Assembly (NCBI RefSeq): GCF_900106785.1
Contig: NZ_LT629843.1
Coordinates: 114,242 to 178,241, forward strand
Source: Prevotellamassilia timonensis
GTDB lineage: Bacteria; Bacteroidota; Bacteroidia; Bacteroidales; Bacteroidaceae
DNA length: 64,000 nt
Direction: 5' to 3'
The position numbers were made by a program, and so were the translations under genes. Of this stretch, positions 15,936-24,528 are shown in pieces (position 1 is the first letter of the stretch; each line of letters starts with the position of its first letter). Under the pieces are notes generated by a model that was not told the origin of the DNA, ran no database searches, and was given only the letters and a program-made list of their open reading frames with translations.

Positions 15936-18900
15936 AATCTAATAATTACCAATCACAACAAACTCTATGAAAAGATTTTCACTTTTCTTGTTTGCGTTGT
16001 TCGCCCTGCTGATGGGCGTCCCGCCACAGGCTGCCTTTGCCGAAGCCGGTGACGTAGTGACCAACCTCAGCAATTTGAGCAATAGCAAAGTTTACAACAT
16101 CAAGAGTGTGCGTGGCTATCTGCTGTATAGTGCAAACTATACGGACAAGTTGGCTGGTAGCGCAGGTTCTGGCGTCAAGGACGCCGGTACTGCCAGCGCC
16201 ACAGCCGCCGCGCAGCAGTTTGCCATCTACACCGTAGGCGGCAAGCACTTCCTTTACAGCGTGGGTGCCAAAAAATTCGTGTCGTCGAACGGCAATTACG
16301 AAAGCACACCCAACACAGAGCTGTCAATTGCAGCTACGGGCAATGCCAACTATCCTTGGGCGTTAAAGCTCGGTTCAAACACCATCAATATGCAAGCAAG
16401 TGGCGGTGAAGCGTCTGGCTGCGTAGTTAACAGCTGGGCTACTGCCGATGATGGTAACTGCCTGGCGATTGTGGAGGCCACACTTGACGAGGCTACAGAC
16501 ATTGAGTCGCCGATGCAAACGACAGAGATGCTTCAAATTAAGTATGCAGGCTGTGTAGAACAACTTAAGATTGCCAATGGAATAAAGTTTTTCTATCATG
16601 ACGTCTCAAGCACTATAAATGGCTTGCCCACTACGGCTCCCACCATTAAAGAAGAACTCGAAACCGCCATTGCCAATTTGCAGACCACAATCGATGGCTT
16701 GAACTCTGCCGAAGGCGTGCTTGGCACCGACCTCAACGGCAAGACACTCTTCATCGGCAACTTGCTGCACAGCAAGATGTACATGAGTGCACAGGTGAAG
16801 AACGGCAGCAATGTGCTCGGCTCTGATGAGAGCGGTTGGCAGGCCAACCACGCCTGGGTATTTGAAAAGGCCGACAAGGACAACACCTATTATATAAAGA
16901 ATGCCGAGTCGGGCATGTATATAGGTGCAATTCCTGCTAAGAATGACGTATGCGTCCCCCTCGTGGCCGACAAGGCGTCTGCACAAGTTTACACCGTGGC
17001 TTATGCCGGCAAAAACGGTTATTGCAACATCTATGTTGAAGGCGGAGAAGCCAACCGCAATGCCTTGCACATGGTTAACTGGAACGGTGTGGTACGTTGG
17101 GAAACAGCTGCCGAAGCCTCAAAATTCCGTTTGGAAGATGCAACCGATGTGCTTGCCGCTTACAACAAGTACTACACTGTCAAGGTGGCCTCGGGTGGCT
17201 ATCTTAACGCTGAGGACAACAATGTAGTGTTGAAAGGCTCTTCAGTAGCCGGTCTCAATTATTGCTGGCACGTGGTGAAGATGGCTGACGGCACTTACCG
17301 CTTCATCAATGCCAAGAATGCAGGCAAGGTGCTCGCCAGCAATGGCAGCGAGGGTGATGCCCGCGCCACCCTGCAGAGCCCGGCCCTCACAAACTACGAT
17401 GCCACTTATACCACTTACTTTGACGGTTCTATCAAGCTCGACGGCAGCGGTGTAAGCCAGGTTAAGTTGGCTGGCTCTGCCCACAACTACTGGAACAAGC
17501 GCGGCGACAACCTCGGTCTTTGGAACAGTACTGCAGCCGGTGACGGCGGTGACGCAGGTTCAAACTTCACATTCGCCGAAGTACAGCCCTCTGACGACAT
17601 TCTCTATGCCGAGTACAACACTGTACAGCCCGGCACACGTCCTACCGACATCAGCAAGTATGCCCTGTGGTACAATGTGCCCGTGGCCAAGACCGGTGTG
17701 AGCGACACCTGGATGGAATACGCCCTCCCCTTGGGCAACGGCCAGCTTGGCGCCACAATACGCGGCGGCATCTTCAAGGACGAACTCCAGTTCAACGAAA
17801 AGACCCTCTGGCAGGGCGGCACAGGCAATGGCGGTGGCGAGAACAACTCGCGCGGCTGGTACCAGAACTTCGGTTCTGTAATGGTGACCGACATGAGCAA
17901 GGCATTCTCATTTGCCGACGACACCAAGCCTGTGAAGGACTATGTGCGCTACCTCGACATCATCAATGGTGTGGGTGGTGTAAACTACAAGAGCAGCGAC
18001 GATGCCACCACTTACAGCCGCCGCTACTTCACTTCAGCCACCGACAAGGTGCTCGTGGCACACTACGAGGCCAAGGGTACCGACAAGCTCAACCTGAAGG
18101 TGACTTTCATGCCCGACAACCAGATTGGTGCCGGCAGTGTGACTTACGCCAATGGTGGTGCAACCTTCAGCGGCAAGATGACCCTCGTGTCGTACAATGC
18201 TGCCTACAAGGTACTCGCCAGCGATGGCGCAACCATCACAACCGACAATGAGGGCATTCACGTGTCTGGCGCAGAATGGGTGAACGTGTTCCTCGCTGCC
18301 GCCACCGACTTTGATGCCACTAAGGCCGGCTGCAAGAGCGGTGCCACTGCCGACGACATTGCCGCCACCGTGCAGGGCCGCCTCACTGCAGCTACTGCAA
18401 AGGACTACACTACCTTGCTCAATGACCACGTGGCCAAGTTCAGCGGCTACATGAACCGTGCCGACCTCAACATTGCCGAGGCTTGCACAGACAAGACTAC
18501 TGAGGGACTCCTCACATATTACAATGCCGCCGCTGCCAACAAGAGCACTGCCGATGCTTACTACCTCGAGAGCCTCTACTTCCAGTATGGCCGTTACATG
18601 ACGGTAGCAGCCAACCTCGACGGTTCAATCCACGCCCCCAGCAACTTGCAGGGTATCTGGAACGACCGCTCGAACACCGACTTCTGGCACTGCGATATCC
18701 ACGCCGACATCAACGTACAGATGAACTACTGGCCCGCTGACCCCACCAACCTCAGCGAGATGCACCTGCCCTTCCTCTACAACATCATCGACCTGGCTTC
18801 GGCTCCCAATTCTCCCTGGGTAGCTTTGGCACAGAAGGTCAAGAGTGGTGCCAAGGGCTGGACGATAGCTGTTGAGAACAACATCTTCGGTGGCACTTCA

Positions 18901-19565
18901 ACCTGGGAAAACAGCAACATGAAGGCACTCGGTGCCTGGTATTGCGACCACCTGTGGCGCTACTACAAGTACACGCTCGACCGCGACTTCCTTAAGAAGG
19001 CACTTCCCGTAATGTACCAGAATGCCCTCTTTACCAAGAGCATCGCTACAAAGAATACCGATGGCCAGTATGTAATTACAGGCGAATGGAGCCCCGAACA
19101 CGGTGAATGGAACCAAATCACAGCCTTTGCCCAGCAAACAGCTTATCAGGGCTTGAAGGACTTGTTCGAAGGCTATGCCGAACTCGGTAGCGAATCACCC
19201 GTTACTGCAGCTCAGATGGCTGAGCTCGAAGACCTTTACAACAACTTTGACAAGGGTGTGTGGATTGAGAACTACAATCCCGGCGGTGTAAATTGGTCAG
19301 AGGCCAAGCCCTGCATCTCAGAGTGGAAGAACCTTCCCCTTTCAGATCCCGATCACCGTCACCTCTCACACCTCATGTGCCTCTACCCCTTCAACCAGGT
19401 AAGCGCATTTGCCACAGACGCTGACAGCGTGAAGCAGTTCCAGGCAGCTTACAACGGCATGATTGCCCGTAAGGGCGACGTGACCGGCTGGTCAATGGGC
19501 TGGCAGACAAACACCTACGCTCGTTGTCTTGATGGTGACAAGGCTCACTACAACTTGCAGCGCGC
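15936..19565 (+). repeat. Arm A of a 3.6-kb inverted repeat (GH95 genes)
   Basis: This stretch matches the reverse complement of 59680-63309 without indels (p corresponds to 79245 minus p). A few synonymous differences are visible in the first 250 bases of the gene. Most of 16250-19400 appears identical. Identity stops sharply at 19565 inside the GH95 domain, though similarity resumes from about 19610 to 19790. Confidence 0.9.
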
Positions 19566-20085
19566 GCTCCGTCACTCAACGTCTTACACAATCGCCATGG
19601 GCGGTCAGGGTGGTTGCTACTACAACCTATTCGACGCACACTCACCCTTCCAGATCGACGGCAACTATGGTTGCACCAGCGGTGTGGCCGAAATGTTGCT
19701 CCAGAGCTACGACGATGTCATCACAATCCTTCCCGCCCTGCCTTCTTCATGGAAGAATGGTAGTGTGAAGGGCCTCAAGGCCCAAGGCAACTACACAGTT
19801 GACGAGGAATGGAGCGAGGGCAAGGCCACCGCAGTGCGCATCACCAACAACCAGGACGTTGACCGTCAGGTGTCAGTACGTTATGACAACAAGGTGGCTA
19901 CTTTCGACATCTCTGCCAACGCCACTCTCGACATCGACCTCAGCGCCGGTCTGCCCACTGGTGTGAACAAGGTGGTGAATGTGCCTGTCAGCACCATCAA
20001 AACCATCTACGACCTCAGTGGCCGTCGTGTAAACAAAGCCGAAAAGGGTGTTTACATTATCAATGGTCAGAAGGTTGTGTTCTAA
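15967..20085 (+). CDS. Secreted GH95 alpha-L-fucosidase with N-terminal trefoil-like modules
   Basis: This 1372-residue glycosidase is predicted to release fucose from host or plant glycans. A signal peptide spans residues 1-25 (LFALFALLMGVPPQAAFA). Residues 30-560 hold repeats with ricin-like features (YYIKNAESGMYIG, YRFINAKNAGKVLASNG), probably carbohydrate-binding. GH95 follows from about 567: EYALPLGNGQLGATIRGG, then LQGIWNDRSNTDFWHCDIHADINVQMNYW, GEWSPEHGEWNQ (acid Glu region, about 1039-1049) and QIDGNYGCTSGVAEM (Asp 1231, matching the catalytic Asp). The usual NIN of the active site reads DIN here. The C-terminus ends IYDLSGRRVNKAEKGVYIIN-type, a short sorting tail of Bacteroidales. 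Residues 1-1200 are the same as the second copy apart from very few changes. Confidence 0.9.
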   Translation: MKRFSLFLFALFALLMGVPPQAAFAEAGDVVTNLSNLSNSKVYNIKSVRGYLLYSANYTDKLAGSAGSGVKDAGTASATAAAQQFAIYTVGGKHFLYSVGAKKFVSSNGNYESTPNTELSIAATGNANYPWALKLGSNTINMQASGGEASGCVVNSWATADDGNCLAIVEATLDEATDIESPMQTTEMLQIKYAGCVEQLKIANGIKFFYHDVSSTINGLPTTAPTIKEELETAIANLQTTIDGLNSAEGVLGTDLNGKTLFIGNLLHSKMYMSAQVKNGSNVLGSDESGWQANHAWVFEKADKDNTYYIKNAESGMYIGAIPAKNDVCVPLVADKASAQVYTVAYAGKNGYCNIYVEGGEANRNALHMVNWNGVVRWETAAEASKFRLEDATDVLAAYNKYYTVKVASGGYLNAEDNNVVLKGSSVAGLNYCWHVVKMADGTYRFINAKNAGKVLASNGSEGDARATLQSPALTNYDATYTTYFDGSIKLDGSGVSQVKLAGSAHNYWNKRGDNLGLWNSTAAGDGGDAGSNFTFAEVQPSDDILYAEYNTVQPGTRPTDISKYALWYNVPVAKTGVSDTWMEYALPLGNGQLGATIRGGIFKDELQFNEKTLWQGGTGNGGGENNSRGWYQNFGSVMVTDMSKAFSFADDTKPVKDYVRYLDIINGVGGVNYKSSDDATTYSRRYFTSATDKVLVAHYEAKGTDKLNLKVTFMPDNQIGAGSVTYANGGATFSGKMTLVSYNAAYKVLASDGATITTDNEGIHVSGAEWVNVFLAAATDFDATKAGCKSGATADDIAATVQGRLTAATAKDYTTLLNDHVAKFSGYMNRADLNIAEACTDKTTEGLLTYYNAAAANKSTADAYYLESLYFQYGRYMTVAANLDGSIHAPSNLQGIWNDRSNTDFWHCDIHADINVQMNYWPADPTNLSEMHLPFLYNIIDLASAPNSPWVALAQKVKSGAKGWTIAVENNIFGGTSTWENSNMKALGAWYCDHLWRYYKYTLDRDFLKKALPVMYQNALFTKSIATKNTDGQYVITGEWSPEHGEWNQITAFAQQTAYQGLKDLFEGYAELGSESPVTAAQMAELEDLYNNFDKGVWIENYNPGGVNWSEAKPCISEWKNLPLSDPDHRHLSHLMCLYPFNQVSAFATDADSVKQFQAAYNGMIARKGDVTGWSMGWQTNTYARCLDGDKAHYNLQRALRHSTSYTIAMGGQGGCYYNLFDAHSPFQIDGNYGCTSGVAEMLLQSYDDVITILPALPSSWKNGSVKGLKAQGNYTVDEEWSEGKATAVRITNNQDVDRQVSVRYDNKVATFDISANATLDIDLSAGLPTGVNKVVNVPVSTIKTIYDLSGRRVNKAEKGVYIINGQKVVF

Positions 20086-20172
20086 GTCACGCGCCATCTG
20101 CATGAGTGTGGCGCCCATCAAGCACCGCACACATATTGACTGCTGACAAGCCACACAACTAAATACACATCA

Positions 20173-20224
20173 AAAGCGTTCCGAATGCGTCCGGCACAAG
20201 CCCGACACTTTCGGAACGCTTTCG
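20173..20224 (+). terminator. Terminator after the first GH95 gene
   Basis: AAAGCGTTCCGAA (20173-20185) pairs perfectly with TTCGGAACGCTTT (20210-20222), 87 bases after the stop. The 3' side ends in a short T-run. Confidence 0.75.
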
Positions 20225-20263
20225 TTATGTTTACACTTGACGTCTGACGCTACACTGACACGG

Positions 20264-20355
20264 TCCAATTCCCTGTCCAAATCTCTATTCAATTCGCTGT
20301 CCACGTCCCTGTCTAATTCTCTGTGCAATTCTCTATTTAAGTCTCTGTGCAAGTC
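20264..20355. repeat. 12-bp degenerate tandem repeat
   Basis: About 7.6 units of a 12-base pattern such as TCCAATTCCCTG or TCTAATTCTCTG occur in register (starts at 20264, 20276, 20288, 20300, 20312, 20324, 20336 and 20348). In one minus frame they would read as an acidic/basic LxRELxR repeat, but this is likely incidental. Nothing else is seen in 20225-20384. Confidence 0.7.
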
Positions 20356-20384
20356 AAGCTTTTCTACATTTCTGTAGCAAATGC

Positions 20385-20415
20385 TTTGTCCATTGCCTGT
20401 CAGTTTGTATCTTTG
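20385..20415 (+). promoter_or_regulatory. Promoter of the tRNA-Leu gene
   Basis: TTTG (20385-20388), 19 bases, then TATCTTTG (20408-20415): an exact Bacteroidetes-type promoter ending 12 bases before the tRNA. Confidence 0.7.
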
Positions 20416-20427
20416 CACTACAATAGC

Positions 20428-20512
20428 GCGCCTGTGGCGAAATTGGTAGACGCGCCAGACTTAGGATCTGGTGTTTCACAACGTGTAGGTTCGAGTCCTA
20501 TCAGGCGCACCA
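20428..20512 (+). tRNA. tRNA-Leu (anticodon UAG)
   Basis: This 85-nt gene includes the encoded CCA. The acceptor stem pairs GCGCCTG with CAGGCGC. The anticodon loop is in CCAGACTTAGGATCTGG (TAG, reads CUA and other CUN leucine codons). A long variable arm typical of class II tRNAs is present, and the T-arm has GGTTCGAGTCC. It marks the left edge of the AT-rich defence region. tRNA 3' ends often serve as integration sites, but I found no second copy of this 3' end in the window. Confidence 0.97.
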
Positions 20513-20516
20513 TAAG

Positions 20517-20560
20517 AAATCCTAACTGCTTGAATATAAGCAGTTAGGATTTTTGTTTTT
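20517..20560 (+). terminator. Terminator of tRNA-Leu
   Basis: AAATCCTAACTGCTT and AAGCAGTTAGGATTT form a perfect stem with a short loop, followed by TTTGTTTTT, 4 bases after the tRNA. The following 300 bases up to 20860 hold no gene. Confidence 0.85.
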
Positions 20561-20827
20561 ATAAAATTGCCAACATTTTGCCAACATAATTCGTCGCTAA
20601 TTTGTTGTGGTTGGCAAAGTTCATGTTGTTTTCATCCGTATTTCTCATGATTTCATTGCATTTCACTTGACATCGCCAATTTTATGAGTCACCAAATGAC
20701 AAGCTATAGTCAGGTAGATTAGCTCTCATATTCTATAAATTGATGTATATATCATCTATTGGGCACAAAAATCACTATCTTACATAATAATTCAACACCT
20801 TTATTCGTTATTATAACAGAAAGTACG

Positions 20828-20835
20828 TACTTTTG
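20828..20835 (+). promoter_or_regulatory. Possible -7 box of the defence operon
   Basis: TACTTTTG lies 25 bases before the XRE start. The -33 element is poor (TTCG at about 20804). The same TACTTTTG precedes the paralogous XRE gene at 53658. Confidence 0.4.
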
Positions 20836-20860
20836 CAAATCCAAACAATTATACGCAAAT

Positions 20861-21094
20861 ATGAGTAAAGATATAAACAGACTAAAGGTCGTCCTGGCTG
20901 AAAAGAAACGAACCAACAAATGGCTCGCTGAACAATTGGGTAAAGATCCTGCCACTGTTTCAAAATGGTGTACCAACACCATACAACCGAATGTCGAAAC
21001 ATTGGTGGAGATAGCCAAATATTTGAATGTAGATATACAGGATTTGTTTTGGCCAATAGAGAATATAGCAGCCAAGGATGATACGAATAGATAA
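20861..21094 (+). CDS. Small XRE-family helix-turn-helix regulator
   Basis: This 77-residue DNA-binding protein has the Cro/C1 fold. The core NKWLAEQLGKDPATVSKWCTNTIQPNVETLVEIAKYL holds the turn and recognition helix. The ATG at 20861 (MSKDINRLKVVLAEKK) is chosen over an upstream in-frame ATG at 20759, because the start then matches its paralogue at 53658 and leaves room for the promoter. It heads the restriction-modification operon and probably times expression as controller proteins do, though this is inferred from position. The paralogue at 53658 shares most of the recognition helix (ATISKWCTNT), so the two may bind the same operator. Confidence 0.85.
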   Translation: MSKDINRLKVVLAEKKRTNKWLAEQLGKDPATVSKWCTNTIQPNVETLVEIAKYLNVDIQDLFWPIENIAAKDDTNR

Positions 21095-21098
21095 TAAG

Positions 21099-21203
21099 AT
21101 GGAACAAAATAAGAAAGATTTACTCTTTGAGCATAGAAATAAACTTGATGAGGTTATTTCAACACTCTCGGCAAACTTCTCGCAAAAAGAAGTTGCTGAT
21201 TAA
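21099..21203 (+). CDS. Short ORF (34 aa), possible gene remnant
   Basis: ATG at 21099 starts a peptide MEQNKKDLLFEHRNKLDEVI... ending KEVAD, 4 bases after the XRE stop. It is charged and helical-looking. It might be a small regulator or the 5' remnant of a longer gene whose remainder was lost when the methyltransferase genes were acquired. No function is recognised. Confidence 0.35.
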   Translation: MEQNKKDLLFEHRNKLDEVISTLSANFSQKEVAD

Positions 21204-21258
21204 ATCAACTTTTATAGGTGGTGAGAGATAATTTAAAGGATTGGGCTGAAAAATAACA

Positions 21259-22386
21259 ATGAAACAATATAAGTTTGTAGATTTATTTGCTGGATGCGGC
21301 GGTCTGAGTTTGGGGTTGCAACAGGCTGGATTTACTCCATGGTTCGTTAATGAAATCGTGGAACAGTTTTGCAATACCTATAAATTCAACCATGATTTGA
21401 GTGATGACCACTATTTTGTGGGAGATATTGCGGAACTCAACCTACATCTTGAAGGATACAAGGATATGCTATCAGATATAACATTGGTATGTGGTGGACC
21501 TCCTTGTCAAGGTTTCTCTATGGCTAATCGTCAACGAATATTGGATGATCCTCGTAATGCTTTATATAAACAATACTTGATATTCTTGAAAAATACTCGT
21601 CCTAAGTTCTTTATTATGGAGAATGTAAAAGGGATGATGAACAAAATAGAAGAAATCAAACAGAATTTTGAGGAATATCTTGGCGGCGAGTACCAATATG
21701 ATTATGCACTTTTGAAGGCACAAGATTATGGTGTACCACAAAATAGAGAACGTTTCATAATGATAGGCAATAGAGTTGGGGTAGAGCCAAAGTTGATATT
21801 CAAAGAAATATACAAGCATAAACGCAAGCCTTTCGTGCTGAAAGATGCTCTTGAAGGGCTTCCTCATTTAGTCGCGAAGAAAGAAAAAGGTTCAAAGGGA
21901 GTAGAATGTGCAGAGTCTGGCTTTACAGAATGCGATTTCTCGTACATCAAGAATGACTTCTATAAATTTATCAATGGTGACAAGGAGATTACAAAGCTCT
22001 ACAATCATAAGAATCGTTATAATAATGAGCGAGACATAGAAATCTATCGTAGATTACCACAAGGCGCAAACTCCTTGCATGAGTCTATTGCAGACATCAT
22101 GCCATATAAAAGGAGAAATGATATATTCAAGGATAAATACTTCAAATTGGATGAGACGCAAATCTGCAAGACGATAACTTCTCATATGAAGTTTGATTGC
22201 AATATGTACATCCACCCTTGGGATGCAAGAGGATTAAGTCCTCGTGAGGCTGCACGCATTCAGACGTTCCCCGATGATTATGTGATAACGGGCTCTCAAA
22301 ATATGTGGTATGCACAAGTAGGAAATGCCGTTCCTGTAAAACTTGCCAAAGCCATAGGCGATGGCATCATGAAATTTATAAGATGA
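21259..22386 (+). CDS. DNA (cytosine-5-)-methyltransferase M1
   Basis: This 375-residue enzyme methylates C5 of cytosine with S-adenosylmethionine. Motifs in order: I FVDLFAGCGGLSLGL (residues 5-19), IV VCGGPPCQGFSMANRQ with the catalytic Cys (about 79-95), VI FFIMENVKGMM (about 117-127), VIII PQNRERFIMIG (about 156-167), and X YAQVGNAVPVKLAKAIG near the end. The target-recognition region lies between about 200 and 310. The gene overlaps the second methyltransferase by 4 bases (ATGA). Paired C5 methyltransferases usually protect the two strands of an asymmetric site or act as in BsuMI. Confidence 0.95.
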   Translation: MKQYKFVDLFAGCGGLSLGLQQAGFTPWFVNEIVEQFCNTYKFNHDLSDDHYFVGDIAELNLHLEGYKDMLSDITLVCGGPPCQGFSMANRQRILDDPRNALYKQYLIFLKNTRPKFFIMENVKGMMNKIEEIKQNFEEYLGGEYQYDYALLKAQDYGVPQNRERFIMIGNRVGVEPKLIFKEIYKHKRKPFVLKDALEGLPHLVAKKEKGSKGVECAESGFTECDFSYIKNDFYKFINGDKEITKLYNHKNRYNNERDIEIYRRLPQGANSLHESIADIMPYKRRNDIFKDKYFKLDETQICKTITSHMKFDCNMYIHPWDARGLSPREAARIQTFPDDYVITGSQNMWYAQVGNAVPVKLAKAIGDGIMKFIR

Positions 22387-23462
22387 GACATTTAGAATTA
22401 TTTGCTGGCATAGGTGGTTTTAGAAGAGCAATGGATTTGCTTACGCAAGACCACATCATGGATTTTCATTGCATTGGCTACTCAGAGATAGATGCCAAGG
22501 CCGTGAAAACTTATTGTGCCAATTACCACCCTGAGGTTGATGGCGAGTTGGCTATGGGGGATATAGTGGAATTTACTAGCAATAAAAACAACATGGACAA
22601 TTTGCCTCAATTTGATTTGGTGACTGGCGGTTTTCCCTGCCAAACTTTCAGCATGATGGGAAAGCAAGCTGGTTTCAATGAGGATCGTGGGCAAATGTTT
22701 TTTCATATCATTGATATCCTTGCTGCAAAGATGCCAAGATATGTGCTTCTTGAAAATGTGAAAAACCTTAGGTCACATGATAAGGGAAGAACATTTGCAC
22801 GTATCAAACAAGAGTTGGAGGCATTAGGGTATCAAGTCTTTACTGACATATTTAATACTGCACAGTTCCATTTGCCACAAACTCGTAACAGACTGTTGAT
22901 TTTTGCGACGACAGAACCTGTCCCTGCAGATTTTGAAGTGCAATTTACTTGCGACAATATTGCAGTCTTGTTTGATCAAGTATATCAAGATTTGGGCACA
23001 TACCATTATCAAAGCGTCAACGACATATTGAGTTTGGAGGTTGATAAAAAGTATTTTCTTTCGGAGAAAATCAAACCAACCCTGTTAGCTGATGGTTCTG
23101 CCAACTTTAAGTCGAAGTCAGACATCAATATGAGTATAGCTCGGCCTTTGACCGCAACGATGCACAAGATGCACCGTGCTTGTCAAGACAACTATTATAG
23201 TCAAGACTTCATAGAGTCACATGGTGCTATCAATCCTGTCAAAACGATGACCAAGGAACAATTGGCACAGTTGCCTATCCGTAAGTTGACACCGGAAGAG
23301 GCTTTCATGTTGCAAGGCTTCCCAGCAAACTTTGCCATCAACGGCCGAAATGCGGGGGTTGCAGATGGCTCGCTATACAAGCAAGCTGGTAATGCAGTCA
23401 GTGTAAATACGATTTATGCTGTTTTGCATTACCTTATAACAAATCATATAATTCACGAATAG
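22383..23462 (+). CDS. DNA (cytosine-5-)-methyltransferase M2
   Basis: This 359-residue second C5 methyltransferase is distinct in sequence from M1. Motifs: I LELFAGIGGFRRAMDLL at the very N-terminus, IV VTGGFPCQTFSMMGKQAGF with the catalytic Cys, VI YVLLENVKNLRSHDKG, VIII LPQTRNRLLIFATT, and X YKQAGNAVSVNTIYAVL. The start at 22383 overlaps the M1 stop and begins directly with motif I; an upstream in-frame ATG at 22305 lies inside M1 and is rejected. The next gene starts 2 bases after its stop. With M1 it forms the protective half of the restriction system. Confidence 0.95.
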   Translation: MRHLELFAGIGGFRRAMDLLTQDHIMDFHCIGYSEIDAKAVKTYCANYHPEVDGELAMGDIVEFTSNKNNMDNLPQFDLVTGGFPCQTFSMMGKQAGFNEDRGQMFFHIIDILAAKMPRYVLLENVKNLRSHDKGRTFARIKQELEALGYQVFTDIFNTAQFHLPQTRNRLLIFATTEPVPADFEVQFTCDNIAVLFDQVYQDLGTYHYQSVNDILSLEVDKKYFLSEKIKPTLLADGSANFKSKSDINMSIARPLTATMHKMHRACQDNYYSQDFIESHGAINPVKTMTKEQLAQLPIRKLTPEEAFMLQGFPANFAINGRNAGVADGSLYKQAGNAVSVNTIYAVLHYLITNHIIHE

Positions 23463-23464
23463 CT

Positions 23465-24526
23465 ATGTTTTTTGAAGTTCACTCAGAAAAGAAAATTGGT
23501 TTCAAGAAATTAAGTCCTAACGACCTTGGTTTGAAGGAGTCTGGGCATCAAACCCATATTGGACTTTATCAGCACGTCTTGGATTTCTTGCCAGATAATC
23601 ATGTGGAGAAAACTGCCATATTGATTTATGACGACTATTGTGAAATTCTGAATTGTGACTATGGAAAGATAAACCGTAGTACTGGCAAGATGGAAGCTCC
23701 CAATATTAAGTCGGGGGCAAGAAACGAACATACGATTGTAAATCAGATTCGTGAATTCGCTTCCTTGAAACCAACTTGTGAGTGGTATCTAGTGTGGTTT
23801 GGCTTGCAAAGTGAGGAATTAGTCTTTTGGCTAATATCAAGTGACTCGGAAGATTTCCAACATGCTTCTAACATTTTCCCAACTCAGAACAAGGTCTATG
23901 ATGAGAATAGTGCTTCTTTTTCGCTTGCTATAGACTTCTTGGAAAAGAAAGTGAATGGAGTTTCCGTGAAGTTACAGGAAGAAATAGAAGTTGCTTCGCA
24001 GACAGGTAAACAAATTAAAAAGTATAAGAAACAAGATATTGAAAAGGCAAACAAACTTTTCAAGCAAATAGGTTACAGTGGAGAGCAAATTATTGAACAA
24101 TATTTGGAAAGACAAAAGTTAGCTCATACGATAAGTAATTACAGATGGATGAATGCCAATATGGAGTCTGGTATGCCGTTCGACTTCATAATAAACGAAG
24201 GATTGGAAGCAGAAAACTTTATTGACGTGAAATCGACTCGGTTTGACTTCAACCAGTATCTCTATTATAGCGATGAGGAAATCGGTTTTGTTCACGGCTT
24301 GAAGGAAGATAAGAAATATTCAGTTTACAGGGTGTTCGATATGGACAATGCTCAGAAAAAGCTCCGGGTATGTACGAACTGTATGAGTTATGTTTCTTCT
24401 GTCAATGCTGACATAGCTGACCTTTCTTCCAAAATGGAAAAGGTTCAGACGATACTTCAATCCATAAAGATTGGAGTAAGACCTAATGACTGTTTTGTAA
24501 ACATTCAACCGCAAATTATATTGTAA
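23465..24526 (+). CDS. EcoRII-N/DUF3883-like restriction component
   Basis: This 353-residue protein lies between the methyltransferases and the McrB-like gene. The N-terminal half (KKLSPNDLGLKESGHQTHIGLY) resembles the effector/DNA-binding fold of EcoRII and related enzymes. The C-terminal part (about 190-320) resembles DUF3883. It has a nuclease-like pattern, PFDFII at about 238 and FIDVKSTRFDF (Asp-x-Lys, about 252-262), then YSVYRVFD. In Bacillus subtilis BsuMI, three genes (ydiR, ydiS, ydjA) follow two methyltransferases and are all needed for restriction; this gene holds the ydiR position. A role as specificity or cleavage subunit is inferred. Confidence 0.65.
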   Translation: MFFEVHSEKKIGFKKLSPNDLGLKESGHQTHIGLYQHVLDFLPDNHVEKTAILIYDDYCEILNCDYGKINRSTGKMEAPNIKSGARNEHTIVNQIREFASLKPTCEWYLVWFGLQSEELVFWLISSDSEDFQHASNIFPTQNKVYDENSASFSLAIDFLEKKVNGVSVKLQEEIEVASQTGKQIKKYKKQDIEKANKLFKQIGYSGEQIIEQYLERQKLAHTISNYRWMNANMESGMPFDFIINEGLEAENFIDVKSTRFDFNQYLYYSDEEIGFVHGLKEDKKYSVYRVFDMDNAQKKLRVCTNCMSYVSSVNADIADLSSKMEKVQTILQSIKIGVRPNDCFVNIQPQIIL

Positions 24527-24528
24527 TT

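Noticed and set aside
20347-20547. 66-codon ORF running through tRNA-Leu
   Set aside because: It reads through the tRNA gene; not a protein gene.
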